This document shows positions 1 to 5,658 of a stretch of 10,140 bases of DNA, piece by piece (within the stretch, counting starts at the first letter, position 1; each line of letters starts with the position of its first letter). Both the position numbers and the translations under genes were made by a program. Where the stretch lies: the NCBI GenBank assembly GCA_902797275.1, contig CADBSI010000020.1, forward strand, positions 1 to 10,140, in the 5' to 3' direction. The notes below the pieces were generated by a model. That model saw only the letters and a program-made list of their open reading frames with translations, was not told where the DNA came from and searched no databases. Source of the DNA: an uncultured Erysipelotrichaceae bacterium. GTDB taxonomy: Bacteria > Bacillota_I > Bacilli_A > RF39 > UBA660.

Positions 1-497
1 CAAAAGTTATCATAATTATCAAAAGGTTCTCCTATTCCCATAATTACAACATGACTAATTCTTGTATTTGTATCACTTTCTATTTTTAAAATTTCTAAAA
101 CCATCTCACCACTTGTAACATTACGAATTTTCTTAATTCGACCACTTTCGCAAAAAGAACAAGCCATATTACAACCAACTTCACTTGATATACATAAACT
201 ATTACCATAATCATGTTTCATTAAAACTGCTTCAATCGTATTGTTATCACTTAATTTAAGTAAATATTTTTTAACATCAACATCACTTTGTTTTTCTATT
301 ATTTCCATTTTATCAAAATAAAAATCTTGTTTTAATTTTTCAATTATTTCTTTTTTCATATTTGTAATACTTGAAAAATCATTTATTCTTTTAACATATA
401 ACCAATCATATAATTGTTCTGTTCGATATTTCTTTTCATTTATACTTAAAAAATAATCATTCAATTTTGATACAGTCATACTATATATATTTTCCAT
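1..497 (-). CDS. rlmN: RlmN/Cfr-type radical SAM rRNA methyltransferase (5' part, truncated by window edge)
   Basis: Reading from ATG at 497 gives 165 codons before the window ends. The N-terminal 60 residues are a small helical domain like that of RlmN. The cluster-binding motif C-x3-C-x2-C is at C109, C113 and C116, within SSEVGCNMACSFC. It is followed by IRNVTSGEMV (the family has RNLxxxEI) and MGIGEPFDNYDN at 153-164, matching the SAM-binding GxGEP motif. RlmN methylates C2 of A2503 in 23S rRNA and of A37 in some tRNAs. The residues after the cluster (ESGRIKK) differ from the usual ATG/AST-type sequence, so this could be a second RlmN-like paralog rather than the housekeeping enzyme. The catalytic C-terminal cysteine lies outside the window. 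A weak GGGTG ribosome site lies 5 nt upstream. ATG at 479 is an alternative start. Terminators separate the gene from murE upstream. Confidence 0.85.
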   Translation of the reverse strand, partial: MENIYSMTVSKLNDYFLSINEKKYRTEQLYDWLYVKRINDFSSITNMKKEIIEKLKQDFYFDKMEIIEKQSDVDVKKYLLKLSDNNTIEAVLMKHDYGNSLCISSEVGCNMACSFCESGRIKKIRNVTSGEMVLEILKIESDTNTRISHVVIMGIGEPFDNYDNF

Positions 498-530
498 ATA
501 AACACCCAGAATAAGTTTATCACAAGATAC

Positions 531-562
531 AAAAAAAATATAGTTAAATTATTATATTTAAC
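531..562 (-). terminator. Rho-independent terminator (second of two after murE)
   Basis: A perfect 7-bp stem, GTTAAAT/ATTTAAC (556-562 with 543-549), encloses a 6-nt loop and is followed on the minus strand by TAT and eight T residues (538-531). It lies between murE and the RlmN-like gene and would end murE read-through. Confidence 0.6.
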
Positions 563-573
563 ATATTTTTACA

Positions 574-600
574 AGAAAAAAAATAACTATTTTAAGTTAT
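574..600 (-). terminator. Rho-independent terminator overlapping the murE stop codon
   Basis: On the minus strand ATAACT (600-595) pairs with AGTTAT (588-583) across a 6-nt loop and runs into eight T residues (583-576). The murE TAG stop (587-589) sits in the hairpin. The stem is all A-T apart from one G-C pair, so it is weak alone; the hairpin at 531-562 backs it up. Confidence 0.55.
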
Positions 601-2011
601 CTCTTTCTATTCTTTCTTTAAGCCATTTTTTACATTCTTCAATATCATTATAGTAAATTGGACCAGTTGCTAGTTTTTGACATTTTTCATTACCTTTTCC
701 AAGAGCTAAAACAATGTCGTTCACACCTGCCATATCAATAGCTTTTTTAATAGCTAAGCTTCGATCGGTTTCTATTTCATATTTGGATTTATCTTTAATA
801 TTTGCTGCCATTTGACTTGCAATTACATAAGGATCTTCACTTCTTGGGTCATCTGATGTAAAAATTGCATAACTAGCATTTTTAATAACAGTACTACCCA
901 TAACTGGTCTTTTTTTTATATCTCTTTCTCCAGCTGATCCTACTACAACAATTGATTTATCAACATTTAAAGTATGAACAAATTCTAAAACAGCTTCAAT
1001 TGCATTTGGAGTATGAGCATAGTCAACTAATACCTTGAAGGGTTGTCCCATATCAATTACTTCCATTCTTCCGGATACATCAATATCTAAAACATTTTTA
1101 ATCAAATCTTCCATACTAAAACCAAGAGATAAGCAAATTAACATACTACAAGCTAAGTTATAAACATTAAATTTACCAAGAAGAGGAGATATGAAAGTAT
1201 ATTCTTTTTTATCATATATAAATGTTACATTAGTATATCTATCTTCAACATGATAATTTTTAATATATAAATCACATATTTCTTTAGTTCCATAACTAAG
1301 AATTTTTTTACCCGGTTTCATGAATTTTTCATGATTTTCTTCATCAAGATTTACAATAAAATAGTCTTTACATTTATCTACTAAGCTAACCTTGGTATTT
1401 AAATAATTTTCAAAAGTCTTATGAACATTTATATGTTCCCAAGTAACATTTGTATAAGCACCTACTATAAAATCAAGACCATCTAATCTATTTCTATATA
1501 AGCCTTCACTGCTTGCTTCCATAACAACATATTTACAACCCGCATCTTTAAATCTTTTAAAATTTTTATAAAGAATTGTTGGATCGGGAGTTGAATTATT
1601 AGAAGTATCACTAAACTTTTTACAAGATATACCATTAGTACCTATATAACCACATAAATCACTACCTATTAAAGTTTGAACACATGTAGTTGTTGTAGTT
1701 TTTCCATCAGTTCCCGTTACCCCAATTATTTTTAAAGAGTCATCAAAGTCATAATTCTTTTTACATAAATCGACTAAAATAGCATCAGGATTATCTACTT
1801 TAATATAAGGAACACTACACTTAATATCTTTAGATCCCACTATACAACTTGCCCCATTTTCAATTGCAACGGGAATAAAGTCGTGTCTATCGGAATTAAT
1901 TCCTTTAACACAAACAAACATATCATTCTTTTTAACTAATCTACTATCTATTACAATATCATTAACAAAAGCATCATTTTCTACTTCAAAAAAATCACTT
2001 AATTTCTTCAT
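587..2011 (-). CDS. murE: UDP-N-acetylmuramyl-tripeptide synthetase (MurE-type Mur ligase)
   Basis: Cytoplasmic ATP-dependent ligase adding the third stem-peptide residue to UDP-MurNAc-Ala-Glu in peptidoglycan synthesis; 474 aa is normal for the family. It has the three Mur domains: an N-terminal UDP-binding part with DSR at 22-24; a central ATPase with P-loop GTDGKTTT (100-107), STPDP (140-144), EASSEGL (165-171), TNVTWEHINVH (187-197) and K207 in the place of the carbamylated lysine; and a C-terminal part with HTPNAIEAVL (333-342), GERDIKKRPVMG (361-372), DDPR (387-390) and GKGNEKCQ (438-445). The Arg in the D[ND]PR motif is the residue known to recognise meso-DAP, so DAP is the likelier substrate (inference). 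GTDGK for GTNGK and GKGNEKC for GKGHExY are departures from textbook MurE. GGTGAT lies just upstream of the ATG. The gene stands alone, not in a division/cell-wall cluster. Confidence 0.9.
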   Translation of the reverse strand: MKKLSDFFEVENDAFVNDIVIDSRLVKKNDMFVCVKGINSDRHDFIPVAIENGASCIVGSKDIKCSVPYIKVDNPDAILVDLCKKNYDFDDSLKIIGVTGTDGKTTTTTCVQTLIGSDLCGYIGTNGISCKKFSDTSNNSTPDPTILYKNFKRFKDAGCKYVVMEASSEGLYRNRLDGLDFIVGAYTNVTWEHINVHKTFENYLNTKVSLVDKCKDYFIVNLDEENHEKFMKPGKKILSYGTKEICDLYIKNYHVEDRYTNVTFIYDKKEYTFISPLLGKFNVYNLACSMLICLSLGFSMEDLIKNVLDIDVSGRMEVIDMGQPFKVLVDYAHTPNAIEAVLEFVHTLNVDKSIVVVGSAGERDIKKRPVMGSTVIKNASYAIFTSDDPRSEDPYVIASQMAANIKDKSKYEIETDRSLAIKKAIDMAGVNDIVLALGKGNEKCQKLATGPIYYNDIEECKKWLKERIERDNLK

Positions 2012-2017
2012 ATTTTA

Positions 2018-2060
2018 TCACCATCTATTATATTATATATTATTTTAGAAAAAATTGGTA
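2018..2060 (-). promoter_or_regulatory. Possible murE promoter region
   Basis: Two overlapping TATAAT boxes (2032-2037 and 2027-2032 on the minus strand) lie about 16-20 nt upstream of the ATG. I could not find a convincing -35 box at 16-18 bp spacing, so this is a weak call based on the -10 sequences and on the terminator just upstream. Confidence 0.3.
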
Positions 2061-2063
2061 CTA

Positions 2064-2103
2064 AATACACAGAAAATGACATTTATTTTGATAAATGCCA
2101 TTT
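2064..2103 (-). terminator. Terminator of the metal operon
   Basis: A 13-bp stem (2103-2091 with 2086-2074, one G-U pair) with a 4-nt loop starts 4 nt after the ATPase stop codon. It is followed on the minus strand by a modest U-rich run (TTTTCTGTG). It separates the metal operon from murE. Confidence 0.6.
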
Positions 2104-2106
2104 AAA

Positions 2107-4137
2107 TTATTTTTCTTTCTTAAATTTTACAATTATTCTTAAAGTATTTAAAATACACAAAACGGTAAGACCAGTATCAGCTAAAACAGCAAGCCACATA
2201 CTAGCATAACCAAAGATACTTGAAATAAGAATTAATATTTTAACCGATAAAGCTCCTATTAAGTTTTCTTTGATAATAAAATTCGTGTATTTACTTATTT
2301 TTATACCTTCTTCAATACTTTTTAAATTATCATTCATGATAACAATATTAGAAACAGAAATAGCAGCATCAGATCCTAAGGCTCCCATAGAAATACCAAT
2401 AGTTGCACGTTTTAAAACGGGAGCATCATTAACACCATCACCTACATAAGCAACAATTTCATTATCTTTACTTACTTTTTCATACATACTAAATTTATCT
2501 GTAGGAAGCATTTCATAGTAAACTTTATCAAGATTTAAACTATTACCAAGTTTTAAAGCTTTTTCTTTTTTATCACCGGTAAACATGAAAGTTTCTACTT
2601 TATTTTCTTTTAAATAATCTATAGCATCTTTCGTATTTTCTTTAATTTCATCAGTTAAAATAAGAGATGCTACATGTTTATTATTAATATTAACATGAAT
2701 ATCCGTATCTATTTTACAATTACATAGTTTAGAATTACCAATCATAACTTTCATATCATCTATTCTATAAGTAATTCCCATTCCTTCAATTTCTTTAAAA
2801 TCACTTACTTTTAAAGTTTTTTCCTTAGTTTTCTTTAGTTTTATAATTGAACTTGCAATTGGATGATTAGATAGTAATTCTCCTGATACTATTATATTAA
2901 TTAATTCGTTTTCATCATATTCATTATCTAAAATTTTTAAAGATGAAACAGTTAACTCACCTGTTGTTAAAGTACCAGTTTTATCAAATATTATCTTGTT
3001 TAATTTAGATAAATTATCTAAGTAATTACTTCCTTTTATAAGAATTCCTTTTTTACTACTAACTCCAAGACCTGTAAAATATGATAAAGGTACACTAATA
3101 GCAATAGCACATGGGCAAGATATAACTAAAAACGTTAAAGCTCTATATAAACTTTCTTCATAACTAACTTTACCAATAATTGGTAAGAAAATATAAGTTA
3201 AAATTGCAAGTACTAAAATAATTGGTGTGTAAACCCGACTTAATCTTGAAACATTGGTTTCAACAGAAGCTTTTCTATTACTTGCATTTTCAACAAGTTC
3301 TAAGATTTTAAAAACCATAGAATTTTCATATTTTTTAGTTGCTTTTATATAAATTAAATCACCCGTATTAATATAACCTGAATAAACTAAATCATTTTTT
3401 TTAACTTTTAATAATTCAGACTCACCTGTTATACTACTAGTATTCACGTTAGAAGATCCTTCTACAACAATTCCATCAACTGGAACTTTCTCACCCTTTT
3501 TAACTCCTAAAATATCTCCTATCAAAACATTTTCAACTGATATTTTTTTTAGTTTATCATTTTCTTTTAAATTAGCATAATCCTGTTTAATTAAAACTAA
3601 ATCTTCAATAGATCTTCTAGTTCTATTAACCGCCTTTTCTTCTAAGATTTTTCCAATTAAATAAAGAGTAACAACCATAACCCCTTCCATTTTAGAACCA
3701 ATTAAATAAGCACCTATACAAGATATTACAATTAATAAATTCTCATTTATAGTATGACTTTTAATAAGCATTAGAAGAGCTTTTTTAAAAGGTTTATATA
3801 AAAGTATTAGATAAGATATAATAACTAAAATATAATTAAATTTAAAATCAAGATAATTGCCAAGAAAAAAGAACAATAAAGCTATTATAACTAAGAAAAT
3901 AGAATATTCTTTTTTTATATTTTCTTTTGCTTTAATTAGTTTAGCACCTGGTTCTAGTTTATCAATTATCTCGTTTACTACTTCAAAAGAATTAGAAATA
4001 TTTGTTTCATAAGTTAGTTTAGATGTTGAAAAGTTTAAAACAACATCTTTAAATCTTTTATCTTTATTTAAATAATCTTCAATTTTTTTAGCACAATTAG
4101 CACAATCTAATCCTATTATTTTATAAGTATATTTCAC
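2107..4137 (-). CDS. Heavy-metal-exporting P-type ATPase, P1B-2 (Zn/Cd/Pb) signature
   Basis: A 676-aa membrane pump exporting metal ions from the cytoplasm at the cost of ATP. Residues 1-65 are a heavy-metal-associated domain with GLDCANC (C12, C15). Then come paired membrane helices (about 78-125 and 132-165), actuator TGES (237-240), membrane motif CPC-x4-S-x-P (341-350), phosphorylation site DKTGT (D385), SNHPIA (H425, P426) and hinge GDGVNDAP (566-573). In the last two helices K633 and D-x-G-x7-N (D654, N664) complete the full P1B-2 signature. The Cu(I) signature (YN in helix 7, M-x2-SS in helix 8) is absent. It starts at GTG, overlapping the csoR stop by 4 nt (GTGA); AGGAGG 5 nt upstream is formed by the codons for csoR Arg86-Arg87, so the two are translationally coupled. 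Expression should follow the CsoR-controlled promoter. Exact metal is not provable from sequence. Confidence 0.93.
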   Translation of the reverse strand: MKYTYKIIGLDCANCAKKIEDYLNKDKRFKDVVLNFSTSKLTYETNISNSFEVVNEIIDKLEPGAKLIKAKENIKKEYSIFLVIIALLFFFLGNYLDFKFNYILVIISYLILLYKPFKKALLMLIKSHTINENLLIVISCIGAYLIGSKMEGVMVVTLYLIGKILEEKAVNRTRRSIEDLVLIKQDYANLKENDKLKKISVENVLIGDILGVKKGEKVPVDGIVVEGSSNVNTSSITGESELLKVKKNDLVYSGYINTGDLIYIKATKKYENSMVFKILELVENASNRKASVETNVSRLSRVYTPIILVLAILTYIFLPIIGKVSYEESLYRALTFLVISCPCAIAISVPLSYFTGLGVSSKKGILIKGSNYLDNLSKLNKIIFDKTGTLTTGELTVSSLKILDNEYDENELINIIVSGELLSNHPIASSIIKLKKTKEKTLKVSDFKEIEGMGITYRIDDMKVMIGNSKLCNCKIDTDIHVNINNKHVASLILTDEIKENTKDAIDYLKENKVETFMFTGDKKEKALKLGNSLNLDKVYYEMLPTDKFSMYEKVSKDNEIVAYVGDGVNDAPVLKRATIGISMGALGSDAAISVSNIVIMNDNLKSIEEGIKISKYTNFIIKENLIGALSVKILILISSIFGYASMWLAVLADTGLTVLCILNTLRIIVKFKKEK

Positions 4138-4403
4138 ATTAACCTCCTACATAAATCTATTACTTCATCAATACTTTCTAATTTATTATTTTTAATATCA
4201 TTGGTCATACAATTTTTCATATGATCAAAAAGTATTTCTTCACCTAAACTTTTAAGAGCATTTGAAACTGCTGAAATTTGAATTAAAATATCTTCACAAT
4301 TTCTATCACTATCAACCATTTTATTAATACCATTTACTTGCCCAGTTATTAACTTAAGTCTTCTTAAAGAACTATTTTTTATTTTTTCATTTCTTTTTAC
4401 CAT
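4134..4403 (-). CDS. csoR: CsoR/RcnR-family metal-sensing transcriptional repressor
   Basis: An 89-aa all-helical DNA-binding repressor of the CsoR family (DUF156), which lacks a classical HTH and releases DNA when it binds its inducer. The family core is clear: RLKLITGQVNGI (15-26), DRNCEDILIQISAV (33-46) and FDHMKNCM (59-66). The putative ligands C36, H61 and C65 are the C-H-C set of Cu(I)-sensing CsoR; the Tyr found before the first Cys in the M. tuberculosis protein is Asn35 here. RcnR-type (Ni/Co) ligands are not all present, and the His argues against a CstR persulfide sensor. ATG 4403 has GGAGG 7 nt upstream. It is the first gene of a two-gene operon with the exporter and probably represses its own promoter through the palindrome at 4425-4445. 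Confidence 0.92.
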   Translation of the reverse strand: MVKRNEKIKNSSLRRLKLITGQVNGINKMVDSDRNCEDILIQISAVSNALKSLGEEILFDHMKNCMTNDIKNNKLESIDEVIDLCRRLM

Positions 4404-4421
4404 TTTATTTCCTCCATTATC

Positions 4422-4450
4422 ATTATATACCCCCTACGGGTATATGTCAA
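4422..4450 (-). promoter_or_regulatory. csoR-ATPase operon promoter
   Basis: Consensus TTGACA (4450-4445) and TATAAT (4427-4422) on the minus strand are separated by exactly 17 bp. The predicted transcript would start near 4417-4415, at or just before the GGAGG ribosome site (4415-4411), so the 5' leader is very short. Confidence 0.85.
4425..4445. promoter_or_regulatory. CsoR-type operator palindrome
   Basis: ATATACCC-N5-GGGTATAT is a perfect 8+5+8 inverted repeat. The C tract and G tract flanked by AT-rich arms match the known style of CsoR-family operators. It fills the -35/-10 spacer, so bound repressor would block RNA polymerase. It is one of the very few G/C-rich spots between genes here. 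Confidence 0.82.
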
Positions 4451-4483
4451 ATAAAATAAAATAACTAAATTAATAGTTATTTT
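4451..4483 (-). terminator. Terminator of the HTH-phosphoesterase gene
   Basis: A perfect 10-bp stem, AAAATAACTA/TAGTTATTTT (4483-4474 with 4467-4458), has a 6-nt loop and is followed on the minus strand by a T-rich run (TATTT). It includes the TAA stop of the upstream gene and ends directly against the csoR -35 box, insulating the metal operon. Confidence 0.7.
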
Positions 4484-5502
4484 AATCCATATCTTTGATT
4501 GAATTTTTCTATTTGACTTAATTGTTTTACTAAAACTTTATCACCTGTTCTAGTATCAAAATTTTCTTCTAAAGCAATTGAACCTACTTCTATTTTTCTA
4601 TTTTTAAGTAAATCAATTCTTGTTTCATTTAAAACTACAGGTTTTTCTAAAAAAGCTACTTGACTTATAATTAAATTTTTAATATAACCACAGGAAAACT
4701 CTAAATTTATTTCTAAGAAACTTGGAAAAAATTCGGTTATATCACATAAAGGAGGAATATTTACATGAACTTTTTCTCCTGTTGTATCTATTATATATTT
4801 ATGCTTATGTCCATGAAAAACTAAATTACTATCAGATTTTTTTAAACTACAATTTTGTAAATGGTGAAACATTTGAATTTGATCGTTTTTAATATTAAAG
4901 AAACTATTACCATAATCTGGAAAAATTAAATCATGACGATAACTTTTCAAGCATTCCAAAAAATCTATTTGAACCTTGGAAAATGCACTAAAATCATGAT
5001 CTCCTCCTACTCCAAGAACTAAAATATTTTTATCGAAAGGCATATTGTGTAAGAAATAATCAATTTGTTCATATACATTTGGAATAGTTTGCAAATCTGC
5101 TGAATAAGTCCCATCAATTATATCTCCTCCACATAAAATTAAATTAATATCTTTCTTAGCAGCATAATCATAAACTTTTTTTATTAAATCTAATCTTTCG
5201 TTATTATTACCAAAATGCAAATCAGAAATAGCTAATAACCTTAATTCAGTTGTTCTTTCTTTAGTTAGAATATCACATGACGATGAAATTAAACTATTTT
5301 CCCTACTTTTATTTGTATTAACTGGAACATATACTATTTCTCCATCAGCATAATATTTTCTTAAAAACATAATTCCTTTATTTCTTAAATTAGTTAAATA
5401 TGTAAATAATTGCTTATTACTTATATTAAGTATACTAGTTATTTCATTACAAGTTTTACCTTGTCTTATTAAATTTATTAATTCTAAAGATTTATCAGAC
5501 AT
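4477..5502 (-). CDS. Winged-HTH / calcineurin-like metallophosphoesterase protein
   Basis: A 341-aa soluble protein. Residues 1-60 look like a winged helix-turn-helix (TCNEITSILNISNKQLFTYL, then a basic wing with YYADGEIVYVP), so DNA binding is likely. Residues 87-240 form a calcineurin-like phosphoesterase: SDLHFG (D94, H96), GGDIIDG (D127), GGDHD (167-170, Asp168 where the family normally has the metal-ligating Asn), FHHL (H213/H214) and HGHKH (H232, H234). That is a near-complete dinuclear metal site as in Mre11/SbcD and DNA polymerase D small subunits. A conserved-looking basic tail follows (300-341). I chose ATG 5502 because AAGGGGG lies 5 nt upstream and the promoter lies before it; the in-frame ATG at 5559 would lie upstream of the promoter. 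The gene is divergent from a HerA-like ATPase. The substrate is unknown; a nuclease or nucleic-acid phosphatase acting with HerA is inference. Confidence 0.82.
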   Translation of the reverse strand: MSDKSLELINLIRQGKTCNEITSILNISNKQLFTYLTNLRNKGIMFLRKYYADGEIVYVPVNTNKSRENSLISSSCDILTKERTTELRLLAISDLHFGNNNERLDLIKKVYDYAAKKDINLILCGGDIIDGTYSADLQTIPNVYEQIDYFLHNMPFDKNILVLGVGGDHDFSAFSKVQIDFLECLKSYRHDLIFPDYGNSFFNIKNDQIQMFHHLQNCSLKKSDSNLVFHGHKHKYIIDTTGEKVHVNIPPLCDITEFFPSFLEINLEFSCGYIKNLIISQVAFLEKPVVLNETRIDLLKNRKIEVGSIALEENFDTRTGDKVLVKQLSQIEKFNQRYGLK

Positions 5503-5526
5503 AATTACCCCCTTAAACAAAGGTAT

Positions 5527-5555
5527 ATTATAATATATTTTTAAAATTTTAACAA
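5527..5555 (-). promoter_or_regulatory. Promoter of the HTH-phosphoesterase gene
   Basis: TTGTTA (5555-5550) and TATAAT (5532-5527) on the minus strand have 17-bp spacing. Transcription would start near 5520, giving a leader of about 18 nt that includes the AAGGGGG ribosome site (5514-5508). The spacer contains the AT-only palindrome TTAAAATTTTAA (5541-5552). Confidence 0.72.
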
Positions 5556-5571
5556 CCATAATTAATATTAC

Positions 5572-5600
5572 TTTTCTTTTTTTTAAATAAAGTTTATAAT
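5572..5600 (+). promoter_or_regulatory. Probable herA promoter
   Basis: TATAAT at 5595-5600 is followed 6 nt later by AAGGAG (5607-5612). The -35 region at 17 bp (TTTTCT, 5572-5577) matches poorly. Transcription would begin at about 5607, at the ribosome-site-like sequence. Confidence 0.45.
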
Positions 5601-5616
5601 TAAAATAAGGAGATAA

Positions 5617-5646
5617 ATAATCAACATTAATTTATTTGTTGATTAT
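5617..5646. repeat. 10-bp perfect inverted repeat in the herA leader
   Basis: ATAATCAACA (5617-5626) and TGTTGATTAT (5637-5646) are exact reverse complements separated by 10 nt. No U-tract follows on either strand, so it is not a terminator. It may be an operator for the adjacent HTH protein or an RNA hairpin between the Shine-Dalgarno-like AAGGAG and the herA ATG. Confidence 0.7.
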
Positions 5647-5658
5647 AAAAAAATTAAT

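Noticed and set aside
5503..5559. 19-codon N-terminal extension of the HTH-phosphoesterase (ATG 5559)
   Set aside because: The TTGTTA/TATAAT promoter and the AAGGGGG ribosome site both lie downstream of that ATG, so ATG 5502 is the supported start.
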